Shown one piece after another: positions 54,768 to 63,208 of a DNA stretch of 64,000 nt. The notes beneath the pieces are model-generated. The model worked only from the letters and a program-made list of their open reading frames with translations, was not told the DNA's origin and did not search any database. Source of the stretch: Bradyrhizobium quebecense (lineage in GTDB: Bacteria > Pseudomonadota > Alphaproteobacteria > Rhizobiales > Xanthobacteraceae); NCBI RefSeq assembly GCF_013373795.3, contig NZ_CP088022.1:3720001-3784000 (forward strand), in the 5' to 3' direction. Made by a program: the position numbers and the translations under genes. Position 1 is the stretch's first letter. Every line of letters starts with the position of its first letter.

Positions 54768-55328
54768 ATGGAGAATGATCAAAAGATCACCGTCCGCCCC
54801 TCGCGCGACAGCGACGTCGATGCGATGCTGTCGATCTACCGCTATCACATCCGCCACGGCATCGAGGAGAGCGTCGACGATTCCGGCACGCCGGAGCCCG
54901 ACGACCTGCGCGACCGCCGCAAGAATCTGCGTAACACCCGCCTGCCGCATCTGGTCGCGCTGTGCGACGGCGAGGTGGTCGGCTACGCCTATGTGGTCCA
55001 GTTCCGCAAGCGCCCGGCCTATCGCTACACGGTGAAGCATTCGATCTATATTCACCACCGCTTCACCGGCAAGGGCGTCGGCGGCCGGCTGTTGCAGGAA
55101 CTGGTCGACACCTGCGCGGCGGCCGGCTTCCGCCAGATGATCGGCTACATCGACAGCGACAATGCCGCGTCGCTGGCGCTGCACGACCGGTTCGGTTTCG
55201 CCCGCGTCGGCCATCTGCCCGGTGTCGCCTATCGCTACGGCCGCTGGTCCGACACCGTGATGGTGCAGCGCTCGCTCGCCGCCGGCTCGACCGCCCCGCC
55301 GCCGCCCGCGCCGCTGTCGCGGCGGTGA
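54768..55328 (+). CDS. GNAT family N-acetyltransferase (phosphinothricin-acetyltransferase-like)
   Basis: 186 residues. The GNAT fold shows VKHSIYIHHRFTGKGVGGRL (acetyl-CoA loop, R/Q-x-x-G-x-G/A) and DNAASLALHDRFGFARVGHL, similar to phosphinothricin/methionine-sulfoximine acetyltransferases. It begins 18 bases after the decarboxylase, so it is co-transcribed with it; acetylation of a polyamine or amino-acid product is an inference. The last ~17 residues are Pro/Ala-rich. Confidence 0.87.
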   Translation: MENDQKITVRPSRDSDVDAMLSIYRYHIRHGIEESVDDSGTPEPDDLRDRRKNLRNTRLPHLVALCDGEVVGYAYVVQFRKRPAYRYTVKHSIYIHHRFTGKGVGGRLLQELVDTCAAAGFRQMIGYIDSDNAASLALHDRFGFARVGHLPGVAYRYGRWSDTVMVQRSLAAGSTAPPPPAPLSRR

Positions 55329-55351
55329 TGGGGGGAGCCGAGCCCACAACA

Positions 55352-55511
55352 GTCGTCCCGGCGAAGGCCGGGACGACATTGCGTTGCGTTGCGCGATCTC
55401 GAGCAAGTTCGGTGCCATCACCCGCGCATGCGGGCGATCCAGTATTCCAGAGGCGCGCGTGCTTGAGCCGAAACCGTGGCGTACTGGGTCGCCCGGTCAA
55501 GCCGGCGATGA
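55352..55511. repeat. Interspersed palindromic repeats, classes B and C
   Basis: GTCGTCCCGGCGAAGGCCGG followed by GACGAC (55352-55377) is a half-element like class C. It is followed by a class B copy (55413-55511; GGGCGATCCAGTATTCCAGA and GTACTGGGTCGCCCGG) in inverted orientation to the one at 16661-16770. Confidence 0.7.
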
Positions 55512-55564
55512 CAGATGAGGATGCGATACAGCTTCGCGCTCTCGCGATAAGCTGCCTAAGCGCC

Positions 55565-55786
55565 CTATTCCAGCGTGAAGCCAACCCGCAGCGCCACCTG
55601 GTAGTGGCCGACCTTGCCGTTTTCGATATGGCCCCGGGTCTGCACCACCTCGAACCATTTCATTTCCCGGATCGTCTTCGACGCGCGGCTGACGGCGTTC
55701 TCGATCGCCGCCTCGACGCTCTTGTCCGATGATCCGACCAGTTCAAGGATCTTGTAGACGTGGTCCTTATCGTGTGTCGTGGGCAT
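55565..55786 (-). CDS. Dodecin (flavin-storage protein)
   Basis: 73-residue protein. The chain [40 protein letters not shown] and the end [14 protein letters not shown] match dodecin, whose Trp (in KWFEV) stacks on flavin in the bacterial family. Dodecamers store riboflavin or FMN in the cytosol. It is divergent from hdeD with a FixK-type box between, about 119 bases from its start codon. Confidence 0.9.
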   Translation of the reverse strand: MPTTHDKDHVYKILELVGSSDKSVEAAIENAVSRASKTIREMKWFEVVQTRGHIENGKVGHYQVALRVGFTLE

Positions 55787-55904
55787 GTCGACCTCCTTGG
55801 GTGGATGCGCGATCGGGACAATTTGCTCTCCGATCCGGACAGTCCGTCGTCCGATGCGGACCGGCTCTCGTCAAACCGACGAATGCTGCGCGGCAACACA
55901 CCGG

Positions 55905-55918
55905 TTGACTTGAATCAA
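55905..55918. promoter_or_regulatory. FixK/FNR-type binding site (TTGA-N6-TCAA)
   Basis: TTGACTTGAATCAA is a full match to the palindromic consensus TTGA-N6-TCAA of FixK2/FNR regulators. It lies 112 bases before the hdeD start and 119 bases before the dodecin start on the other strand, close enough to control either under low oxygen. Confidence 0.6.
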
Positions 55919-56029
55919 CGTGTTGCAACGCCTTTGGTGCCAGCATGCATTTGGTGCCATTTCACCTGCCCTTTGTCCGCACCGGCACCTATGGTAGCAT
56001 AATCTATTCCAGTATTCGGGAGCGATACG

Positions 56030-56611
56030 ATGTCCACCGCGTCCAGCTCACCCGTCACACCTCCTCACAGCCTCGGATCCGGGCTTGCCCATCTTCGCGC
56101 GAAGTGGGGCTGGATCGTCGCCCTGGGCGTGATCTACCTGATCGCAGGCGTGTTCGCCTTCGGCAGCGTGTTCTTCGCCACCGTCGTCAGCGTGCTGTTC
56201 GTCGGCGCGATGATGATCGTCGCCGGCGTTGCCGAGATCATCAACGCGTTCCAGTTCAAGACATGGGGCAAGTTTCTGTTCTGGCTGCTGCTCGGCGCGC
56301 TCTATGTCGTCGCGGGCTTCATCACCTTCGAGAACCCCCTGCTCGCCGCGGCGACCCTGACGCTATTCCTCGGCATCGCGCTGGTGGTCTCCGGCATCGT
56401 CCGCATCTTCCTGGCGTTCGGCATGAACTCGGCGGCGCCGTGGGGAATGGTCGCGATCTCCGGGCTGATCACGCTGGTGCTCGGGGCCATGATCCTGGCG
56501 CGCTGGCCGGTGTCGAGCCTCTACGTGCTCGGCATCTTCCTCAGCGTCGACCTGATCTGCGCCGGCGTCAGCTGGATCAGCATGGGCATGGCGCTGAAGC
56601 AGCGAGCGTGA
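56030..56611 (+). CDS. hdeD: HdeD-family membrane protein
   Basis: 193 residues with six membrane segments. The family pattern HLRAKWGWIVALGVIYLIAG, then VLFVGAMMIVAGVAEIINAF and LLGALYVVAGFITFENPLLA fits HdeD, linked to acid resistance in enterobacteria and of wider unknown role. A FixK-type box upstream suggests induction in microaerobic life. The end is followed by palindromic GC-rich hairpins. Confidence 0.85.
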   Translation: MSTASSSPVTPPHSLGSGLAHLRAKWGWIVALGVIYLIAGVFAFGSVFFATVVSVLFVGAMMIVAGVAEIINAFQFKTWGKFLFWLLLGALYVVAGFITFENPLLAAATLTLFLGIALVVSGIVRIFLAFGMNSAAPWGMVAISGLITLVLGAMILARWPVSSLYVLGIFLSVDLICAGVSWISMGMALKQRA

Positions 56612-56624
56612 AGCGCCAATGTGG

Positions 56625-56702
56625 GGCGGGTTAGCGTCAGCCTAACCCGCCGCAAATCTCGTACGCGGAGAAAGGGCGGGTTACGCTTGCGCTCACCCGC
56701 CC
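56625..56702. repeat. Class E hairpin repeats (GGCGGGTTA type)
   Basis: GGCGGGTTAG-CGTCAGC-CTAACCCGCC (56625-56651) is a perfect 10-base-pair hairpin; a second, imperfect one spans 56674-56702. A related sequence lies at 59104-59166. They end both convergent genes, but no T-run follows. Confidence 0.7.
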
Positions 56703-56721
56703 TGCGGTCCTCCGCAACGCC

Positions 56722-57114
56722 TCAGGGCTGCGCGAGGTGCCAGGCGCCGTTGAGAAAGCCGTCGCCGGTGATGTCGCCGGCCTTCTGGTCCTTGGCGAAG
56801 GTATAGAGCGGCCTGCCCTTGTAGGCCCACTGCTTCGAGCCGTCGTCACGCGAGATGATAGTGTAGCCGCCTTCGGCCTTGTCGCTGGCTTCCGCCTTCA
56901 GCACCGGCCAGTTCGTGGCACACGGGCCGTTGCAGGCCGACTTGCCTTCGGTGTCCTTGTCGAAAGTGTAGAGCGTCATGCCCTTGGCGTCTGTCAGGAC
57001 CGAGCCCCTCGCCGTGGTGCCGGTCTTGGTCGGCGGCGCAGCAAAGGCGGCAGACGCGAGTGTGAACGAAGCGGCAGCGGCAGCGGCGAGCGCGAGTGCG
57101 AGCGTTGTCTTCAT
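56722..57114 (-). CDS. COG4315-type exported protein (Yx[FWY]xxD motif)
   Basis: 130 residues from ATG 57114. Signal peptide rich in Ala (MKTTLALALAAAAAASFTLA). Two copies of the family motif: MTLYTFDKDTEGKSACNGPC and RPLYTFAKDQKAGDITGDGF. A Cys pair (CNGPCATNW) may form a disulfide. The family is periplasmic or lipid-anchored with unknown function; here no lipobox Cys follows the signal peptide. Convergent with hdeD. Confidence 0.8.
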   Translation of the reverse strand: MKTTLALALAAAAAASFTLASAAFAAPPTKTGTTARGSVLTDAKGMTLYTFDKDTEGKSACNGPCATNWPVLKAEASDKAEGGYTIISRDDGSKQWAYKGRPLYTFAKDQKAGDITGDGFLNGAWHLAQP

Positions 57115-57259
57115 GATGTCTCCCTTTCGAATGCAAATGGCTTGCATGCGTTAGGACGCGCGAAGGCCTCCACTATTCCGCTGGCGGCGCGGAAACAATT
57201 TCGGGCCGGGCGACGGGCGTGAGGGGAATAAAGCCGAGAGCGCGTGCCGATACCGGCAG

Positions 57260-58000
57260 CTACCGCCTGATCTCCTCGGCCGCGCGCACCAGCGGGCGGT
57301 CGGAGAGCTGGATCGGGCCGGAAAAGGGCGTGCTCATTTCGAGTATCAGATAGATCGCGGCCGAGATCAGCGCCGCGGCGGCGATGGTGGTCGAGACCAC
57401 GACCGCATTGCGCGGCGCGCGAAAACCCAGCGTCGCGAACATCAGCGTCAGCCACCCGACCAGGATGCAGATCAGCGGCGAAGGAAACGAACTGTCGGAC
57501 TGCTCGGCAAAGGTCCAGCGCTGCTGCACCGCCTGCCGGTAGACCGACCGGGCGTCGTTCCACAGCGCGACACTCTGCTCGTCGTCGAACTTCAGCTCGC
57601 GGATGCTGGTGCCGACCTCGTCGAGCAAATGTTCGGACACTTCGTTCGCGCGCGAGATCGGGGCATCCTTGAGCGCCTGCTCGACATAGGCGAGCAGCCG
57701 CCGGCGCGGCTCGTCGGCGCTGGGGCCGAGCGGCCGCAGGCTGCGGTCGAGCAGGATGAGGTCGGTGGCGAAGACATGCAGGTTGCGGTCAACCGCCACA
57801 TAGGTATTGGCCGAATTGTTCATCATCAGGCCGAGCAGCAGCGACGGCATGGTGACGAACAGGGTGGCGACCAGGCGTATCGAGGTATTGGTCTCGTCGC
57901 TGCGGTGATGGTCCTTGAGCCGGCCATGGATCGCCATGGTCGCAAGCGCGGCGCCGCCGAGCAGCATGAAGATCAGGATGGCGACGACGACTGCAACCAC
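57260..58000 (-). CDS. DUF4239-type membrane protein
   Basis: 246 residues with four membrane segments: two N-terminal (AVVVAILIFMLLGGAALATM, RLVATLFVTMPSLLLGLMMN), a soluble helical part (~60-170) with DRSLRPLGPSADEPRRRLLA, and two C-terminal (LICILVGWLTLMFATLGF, STTIAAAALISAAIYLILEM). Similar in layout to bestrophin-like DUF4239 proteins. Function unknown. Divergent from the ornithine cyclodeaminase homologue. Confidence 0.7.
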   Translation of the reverse strand: MVAVVVAILIFMLLGGAALATMAIHGRLKDHHRSDETNTSIRLVATLFVTMPSLLLGLMMNNSANTYVAVDRNLHVFATDLILLDRSLRPLGPSADEPRRRLLAYVEQALKDAPISRANEVSEHLLDEVGTSIRELKFDDEQSVALWNDARSVYRQAVQQRWTFAEQSDSSFPSPLICILVGWLTLMFATLGFRAPRNAVVVSTTIAAAALISAAIYLILEMSTPFSGPIQLSDRPLVRAAEEIRR

Positions 58001-58144
58001 GGCTTGCGAAAACCTGCGAGAGAATCAGGTGCGCAGGATAGCAAGCGCCGCGCGGTGGCGCATGTCCGGTTGACTGGCCGTCCCTACGCGCTATCAGTCC
58101 GGAACGCTTTTTGGGGCGTCCGGCGCGCCCGAGGAGAGAAACAC

Positions 58145-59089
58145 GTGCATATTGTCGACGACCGCGAGGTCAACCGCGTCCTGACCTTTCCGATCCTGAT
58201 CGAGGCGATCGAGGCCGCGCACCGGCGGCCGAAGATCGCCGTCAAGGACGGCTATCTCGGCGACGACAGGGGCCAGCAGCTGGTGACCCGCAGCGCGGTC
58301 GATGCCGGCCGCTTCATGATGACCAAGCTGTACACCAGCTTCCCGGGCAACCTTGCGCATGGCAAGCTGCCGGCCGTGCAGGCGGTCTGCGTGCTGTTCG
58401 ACGGCAATGACGGGCGGCCGCTGGCGGTGATGGACGCCGCGGAGATCACCCATTGGAAGACCGCCGCGGACTCCGCGCTCGGCGCCAAACATCTGGCGCG
58501 GCCGGACGCCGAGACGCTGCTGGTGGTCGGCGCCGGCGAGATGGCGCGCTGGCTGGTGCGCGGCCACCGCACGGTTCGGCCGCGGCTGAAGCGGGTGCGG
58601 ATCTGGAACCGGACCGTCGCGCGCGCACAGGAGCTCGCCGGGCTGCTGGAAAGCGACGGCATCGCCGCCGACGTTGTCACCGACCTCGACGCCGCGACCC
58701 GCGAGGCCGACATCATCACCACCTGCACCCGCTCGCGCGAGCCGCTGGTGAAGGGCGCGAACCTGAAGCCCGGCACCCATCTCGATCTGGTCGGCGGCTT
58801 CACCCCCGACACCCGCGAGTCCGACGACGAGGCGGCGCGGCGCGCGCGCATCTTCGTCGATCGCCGCGAATCCGCCTTCGACGGCGTCGGCGACATCCTG
58901 GCGCCGATCGCCAGCGGCGCCATCCGCGAGAGCGACGTGCTCGGCGATCACTACGACCTCGCGACCGGCAAGGTCGCCGGCCGGCTGTCAGCCGACGACA
59001 TCACCTTCTTCAAGAACGCCGGCGGCGGGCATCTCGATCTGATGACCTGCGAGACGGTGCTTGCGCAGTTGGGGAAGGAGTTGCGGTGA
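58145..59089 (+). CDS. Ornithine cyclodeaminase/mu-crystallin family protein
   Basis: 314 residues from a GTG at 58145 with GAGGAG at good spacing. Rossmann motif VVGAGEMARWLVRGH is near residue 122; the N-terminal substrate region includes ADSALGAKHLARPDA, and Lys of FMMTKLYTSFPGN and Asp of HLDLVGGFTPDTRESD match catalytic positions of the family. Members include ornithine cyclodeaminase, alanine dehydrogenase and ketimine reductase; which one cannot be told here. Confidence 0.87.
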   Translation: MHIVDDREVNRVLTFPILIEAIEAAHRRPKIAVKDGYLGDDRGQQLVTRSAVDAGRFMMTKLYTSFPGNLAHGKLPAVQAVCVLFDGNDGRPLAVMDAAEITHWKTAADSALGAKHLARPDAETLLVVGAGEMARWLVRGHRTVRPRLKRVRIWNRTVARAQELAGLLESDGIAADVVTDLDAATREADIITTCTRSREPLVKGANLKPGTHLDLVGGFTPDTRESDDEAARRARIFVDRRESAFDGVGDILAPIASGAIRESDVLGDHYDLATGKVAGRLSADDITFFKNAGGGHLDLMTCETVLAQLGKELR

Positions 59090-59103
59090 GCATCGCTGCC
59101 CTG

Positions 59104-59166
59104 CAGGGCGGGTGAGCGTCAGGGTTATCCGCCGCAACTCGATGTACGGGACAGCCTTACCCGCCT
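59104..59166. repeat. Class E repeat (diverged)
   Basis: CAGGGCGGGTGAGCGTCAGG, then a middle GCCGCAACTCGATGTACG and CCTTACCCGCCTAC, related to 56625-56702. Confidence 0.5.
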
Positions 59167-59437
59167 ACACGCTTGGCCGTTTGACCGACACTTCCCACGG
59201 CTCGGCGGTCGAGAGCTTATTCACTCGCCCCTCGCGATCGATAAATATCGGTCCATTTCCGGCGAGAGCCAGACTAATGTCTCCGGTCTCGACATATTCC
59301 TTATCGTTATAGAAGAACACCCAGCCCTCTCCGATTTCGATCTCGTCTACAATTATGAATTCGAGATCAACTTGCGCACCAAGGCTGGCGACCAAGTCCG
59401 CCGCCAGCGCCCTAGCGTCCTCTCGCGAGGCTGTCAC
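59165..59437 (-). CDS. YrhB/Imm35-like small protein
   Basis: 90 residues with a single domain: IGEGWVFFYNDKEYVETGDI, LALAGNGPIFIDREGRVNKL. This is the pattern of the YrhB domain (Imm35), first seen in Escherichia coli YrhB and among predicted immunity proteins of polymorphic toxin loci. No toxin gene is adjacent, so it may be an orphan immunity or a chaperone-like protein. Confidence 0.75.
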   Translation of the reverse strand: MTASREDARALAADLVASLGAQVDLEFIIVDEIEIGEGWVFFYNDKEYVETGDISLALAGNGPIFIDREGRVNKLSTAEPWEVSVKRPSV

Positions 59438-59520
59438 TTCGTACCTTTATCGCTCGACCTGACGCAAACAATTCTGTTCATGCGAACTCACAACTGGGCG
59501 CACCGACACGCGAGACGACC

Positions 59521-59555
59521 CCATCCGGATATCGCTTCGCGCATCGGGAGTACGC
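59521..59555. repeat. Class D palindromic repeat (partial)
   Basis: CCATCCGGATATCGCTTCGC and CATCGGGAGTACGC resemble the copy at 49583-49617. No gene occurs in 59438-59596. Confidence 0.5.
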
Positions 59556-59596
59556 AGGAAGAAGCCCGCATGAGCGAAGCGAATGGCTGAACACCC

Positions 59597-61855
59597 CTAC
59601 TCCGCGGCTTGCTGCGCCGGTGCGTCCAGCGCCGCCGACACTTTCGGCGGCGACATCGGCAGGCTGTAGAAGCGCTTGCCCAGCGCGTTATGCACCGCGT
59701 TGGCGACTGCGGCCATCACCGGCACCAGCGGCACTTCGCCGACGCCCTTGACGCCCTGCGGATGCTTCGGGTTCGGCACCTCGACCAGCGCGCAGTCGAG
59801 CATCGGCAGGTCGGAACAGACCGGCATCCGGTAATCGAGGAAGCCCGGATTATCGACCTTGCCGTCCTTGTTGTAGATGTACTCCTCGTTCAGCGCCCAG
59901 CCGATGCCCTGCGCGACGCCGCCTTGCAGCTGGCCCTCGACATAGCTCGGATGCACGGCGCGGCCGACATCCTGCACGGCGGTGTAGCGGATCACGCGCA
60001 CGATGCCGAGATCGACATCGACCTCGACGTCGCAGATATGCGTGCCGAAGCCGCCCTCGGCGCCTTGGGTGTTGAGCTGCACGCTGGCGCCGATCGGGCC
60101 GCCCTGCGAGGGCGCCTTCTCGGCAAGGTCCGCGAGCGTCAGCGGTTCGAACTGGCCGGCATTCGGGCTCACCGGGTGCGCGGCGCCGTTCTCCCATTTC
60201 ACCGCTTCAGGGTCGATCTCCCAGATCTTCGCGGCGCGCTCGCGTAAGGTTGCGATCACCTTGTCGGCCGCCTGCGTCACCACCATCGAGGAGGCGAACA
60301 GCACGCGGCTGCCGCCGGTGAGGTTGGAGAAGCCGATCGTCTGGGTGTCGCCGATGATGACGGAGACGCGCTTGTAGTCGATGCCGAGCAGCTCGGCGCA
60401 GATGTTGGCGATGCCGGCGCGCGAGCCGCCGATATCAGGGTGGCCCGTCGTGACGACGACGTTGCCGTCCTCGGTGATGTTGACTTGCGCCGAGGATTCA
60501 CCGCCGGCGTTGAACCAGAAGCCGGAGGCGACACCCCTGCCCTGATATTTGCCGAGCGGCGCGGCATAGTGCGGATGGTTCTTCGCGGCCTCCAGCGTTT
60601 CGATATAGCCGATGCGCGGAAACACCGGGCCGTGTGCCGCCTTGGTGCCTTCCTTCGCCGCGTTCTTCAGCCGCAGCGCCAGCGGATCCATCTTCAGCGC
60701 CTCGGCAAGCTCGTCGAGCACGCATTCCACCGCATAGGCGCCGATTGGCGCGCCGGGCGCCCGATAGGCCGCGACCTTGGAGCGGTTGGAGCAGACGTCG
60801 AACCCTTCCGACAGCACATGCGGAATGTCGTAGGGCGCGAAGCTGCAGCCCACCGCACCGCGGATCGGCGAGCCCGGAAAGGCGCCGGCCTGCAGATAGA
60901 AGCTGCCGTGGGCGGCGACGATGGTGCCGTTCTTCTTCGCGCCGATCTTCACCGTGCTCTTCGAACCCGAGGTCGGCCCAGTGGCCCGCATCACCTCCTC
61001 GCGGGTCATCACCATCTTGACCGGACGGCCGGATTTTTTGGCGAGCAAGGTCGCGAGCGGCTCGAGATAGACGATGGTCTTGCCGCCGAACCCGCCGCCG
61101 ATTTCGGCGGGGATGGCGCGGATGTCGCTCTGCGGGATGCCTGTGAGCATCGAGGTCATCGCGCGCACCATGAACTGGCCCTGGCTCGACGACCAGATCG
61201 TGGTCTTGCCGTCGGCCGCGACCGAGATCAGGCAGGCATGCGGCTCGATATAGCCCTGGTGCACCGGGCGCGTGGTGAAGGAGCGCTCGATGACGATTTC
61301 GGCGTCCTTGAAGCCTTGTGCGATGTCACCCTTCCTGGATTCGATGCGGCCCATGATGTTCGAGGGCTTGCCGTCGAATCTGTTGAACTCGTGCAGGATC
61401 GGCGCATCAGGCCTCAAGGCGTCGTCGATCTCGATCGCCCAGGGCAGCACCTCGTAATCGACCTCGATCAGCTTGCAGGCTTCCGCCGCGATCGCCTCCG
61501 TGGTCGCGGCGACTGCGGCGACGGGATGGCCGGGAAACAGTGCCTTGTCGCGCGCCATCACGTTGCGGCACATCCAGCGCATGTCCTGGATGCCGAGCAT
61601 CACCGCGCCCTTCTCGATCGTGAAGTCGACGATGTCGCGCGAGGTGACCACCGCCTTGACGCCGGGCAGTGCCTCGGCCTTCGCGGTGTTGATCGACTTG
61701 ATGCGGGCATGCGGATGCGGGCTGCGCAGCACCTTGCCCCAGATCATGCCGGGCATGGTGGTGTCGGCGGCAAACGCCGCGCGGCCGGTCACCTTGTCGA
61801 CGCCATCGGGCCTGATGGTGCGCTGGCCGATCCATTTGTTGTTGACGACGTTCAT
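59597..61855 (-). CDS. Molybdopterin-binding subunit of a three-subunit xanthine dehydrogenase family enzyme
   Basis: 752-residue catalytic subunit. The cofactor loops IGGGFGGKTIVYLEPLATLL and RAPGAPIGAYAVECVLDEL and the catalytic Glu in KGVGEVPLVPVMAAVANAVH are present. No Tat signal, so it is cytosolic, unlike the IorB-type enzyme at 12884-15025. The start overlaps the 2Fe-2S subunit stop by 4 bases. With the FAD and 2Fe-2S subunits it forms an L-S-M enzyme like those acting on aromatic acids, purines, nicotinate, CO or aldehydes. The active-site loop VAAYRAPGAP lacks the Cys of CO dehydrogenase (AYRCSFR), so CO oxidation is unlikely. Confidence 0.9.
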   Translation of the reverse strand: MNVVNNKWIGQRTIRPDGVDKVTGRAAFAADTTMPGMIWGKVLRSPHPHARIKSINTAKAEALPGVKAVVTSRDIVDFTIEKGAVMLGIQDMRWMCRNVMARDKALFPGHPVAAVAATTEAIAAEACKLIEVDYEVLPWAIEIDDALRPDAPILHEFNRFDGKPSNIMGRIESRKGDIAQGFKDAEIVIERSFTTRPVHQGYIEPHACLISVAADGKTTIWSSSQGQFMVRAMTSMLTGIPQSDIRAIPAEIGGGFGGKTIVYLEPLATLLAKKSGRPVKMVMTREEVMRATGPTSGSKSTVKIGAKKNGTIVAAHGSFYLQAGAFPGSPIRGAVGCSFAPYDIPHVLSEGFDVCSNRSKVAAYRAPGAPIGAYAVECVLDELAEALKMDPLALRLKNAAKEGTKAAHGPVFPRIGYIETLEAAKNHPHYAAPLGKYQGRGVASGFWFNAGGESSAQVNITEDGNVVVTTGHPDIGGSRAGIANICAELLGIDYKRVSVIIGDTQTIGFSNLTGGSRVLFASSMVVTQAADKVIATLRERAAKIWEIDPEAVKWENGAAHPVSPNAGQFEPLTLADLAEKAPSQGGPIGASVQLNTQGAEGGFGTHICDVEVDVDLGIVRVIRYTAVQDVGRAVHPSYVEGQLQGGVAQGIGWALNEEYIYNKDGKVDNPGFLDYRMPVCSDLPMLDCALVEVPNPKHPQGVKGVGEVPLVPVMAAVANAVHNALGKRFYSLPMSPPKVSAALDAPAQQAAE

Positions 61856-62334
61856 GGCCTCATCTCCCGCATTTCAGCGGCGGTCTCCATCACCGCGCGG
61901 ACGATCTTGTCGTAACCGGTGCACCGGCAGAGATTGCCGGCGAGCCAGAAGCGGACTTCCTCTTCGGTCGGATTCGCGTTGCGCGCCAGCAGCGCCTCGG
62001 AGGCCACCAGCATGCCCGAGGTGCAGATGCCGCACTGGAGCGCGGCATGCTCGAGGAATTTCTGCTGCAAGGGATGCAGCCTGTCGCCCTTGGCCATGCC
62101 CTCGATGGTCCGGATCTCGTGGCCCTCGGCCTCGGCCGCGAGCATCAGGCAGGAGCAGATCAGCCGGCCGTCGAGCGTGATCGAGCAGGCGCCGCAATCG
62201 CCGGAGGCGCAGCCCTCCTTGGAGCCGGTGAGCCCCAATTGCCCGCGCAGCGCGTCGAGCATGGTCTCATACGGCTCGCACAGGAATTCGACCGGCTCGC
62301 CGTTGACGGAGGTGGTGACGTGCAGTTTCGGCAT
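61852..62334 (-). CDS. 2Fe-2S subunit of the molybdenum hydroxylase
   Basis: 160 residues from ATG 62334. Two [2Fe-2S] sites: GSKEGCASGDCGACSITLDG with a further Cys in LICSCLM, and LQCGICTSGM with GNLCRCTGYDKIV. An upstream in-frame start would add ~52 Pro/Arg-rich residues with no match. Electrons go from the Mo site through these clusters to FAD. Begins 4 bases after the FAD subunit gene ends. Confidence 0.92.
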   Translation of the reverse strand: MPKLHVTTSVNGEPVEFLCEPYETMLDALRGQLGLTGSKEGCASGDCGACSITLDGRLICSCLMLAAEAEGHEIRTIEGMAKGDRLHPLQQKFLEHAALQCGICTSGMLVASEALLARNANPTEEEVRFWLAGNLCRCTGYDKIVRAVMETAAEMREMRP

Positions 62335-62338
62335 GGTG

Positions 62339-63208
62339 CTAGTGTCCTCCGGCGCGCTGGGCGGCGATCGCGGCGGTGCGCTTGAGCAGCACGCCGGCGG
62401 TCTTTGTCCTGTAGGCAATGGTGCCGCGCTTGTCGTCGATCGGACGGCAGGCGGCGCGGCACGCCGCAGCAGCCGCTTCCAGCGCCGCATCGTCTAGCTT
62501 CGAACCAACAAGCGCCTGCGCTGCCGGTTCAACCAGCAGCGCGGTCGGCGCCACCGCGCCGAGGCCGACGCGGGCCGCGGTGCAGACGCCGTCCTGCAAG
62601 GTCAGGCTGACGCCGATGCCGACCACCGCGATGTCCATCTCGGTGCGCGGGATCATGCGCAGATACGCATCGCCCGAGCCCTTGGGCCGCGGCGGGAGCG
62701 CAAAACTGACGAGGATCTCGCCCGGCTTGAGGTTGGTCCGTCCCGGCCCGGCCGGCACGTCCTCGACCTTGAGCTCGCGGCGGCCGTTCGGGCCCTGCAC
62801 GGTGACGACGGCGCCCGCCGCAATCATCGCCGGCACGCTGTCGCCGGCCGGCGAGCCGTTGCAGAGATTGCCGCCGGCGGAGGCCCGGCCCTGCACCTGC
62901 TTGGAGCCGATCAGGTTCACGGCCTCGAGCACGCCGGGCCAGACCTTGCCGAAGCGCGCGTGGTCTGCGAGCTCCATGCCGGAGACGGCAGCGCCGACGC
63001 GGAAGCCGCCATCGGCGGCCTCAGAGATCTCGGTCATCTCGCCGATCTTCTTGATGTCGACGATCAGTCCCGGCCGCACCAGGCCGGAGCGCATTTGCAC
63101 CAATAAGTCGGTGCCCCCTGCCATAATGCGGGCGGCACTCCCGGCGGCAGCAAATGCGCCGATCGCTTCATCAAGCGTGCGCGGTGCTACGTATCGGATA
63201 TCGGTCAT
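62339..63208 (-). CDS. FAD-binding (medium) subunit of the molybdenum hydroxylase
   Basis: 289 residues. FAD motifs ARIMAGGTDLLVQMRSG (~residue 30) and RASAGGNLCNGSPAGDSVPA (~110) match the CoxM/CutM family, and the C-terminal domain holds the Arg/Asp set of the family. It is the first gene of the M-S-L operon; the 276-base region to the right, between it and the divergent substrate-binding protein, carries the likely promoters and shows no other gene. Confidence 0.9.
   Translation of the reverse strand: MTDIRYVAPRTLDEAIGAFAAAGSAARIMAGGTDLLVQMRSGLVRPGLIVDIKKIGEMTEISEAADGGFRVGAAVSGMELADHARFGKVWPGVLEAVNLIGSKQVQGRASAGGNLCNGSPAGDSVPAMIAAGAVVTVQGPNGRRELKVEDVPAGPGRTNLKPGEILVSFALPPRPKGSGDAYLRMIPRTEMDIAVVGIGVSLTLQDGVCTAARVGLGAVAPTALLVEPAAQALVGSKLDDAALEAAAAACRAACRPIDDKRGTIAYRTKTAGVLLKRTAAIAAQRAGGH

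Noticed and set aside
53124..55421. 765-codon open frame opposite the decarboxylase and acetyltransferase
   Set aside because: Antisense shadow; the plus strand has clear conserved motifs (STHKQL, GNAT core) and the opposite product is low-complexity.
59597..61855. Carbon monoxide dehydrogenase (CoxL) identity for the molybdenum subunit
   Set aside because: The AYRCSFR active-site loop of CO dehydrogenase is absent; the loop reads AAYRAPGAP.
60440..61915. 491-codon open frame opposite the molybdopterin subunit
   Set aside because: His/Arg/Asp-rich antisense shadow with no ribosome-binding site or domain.
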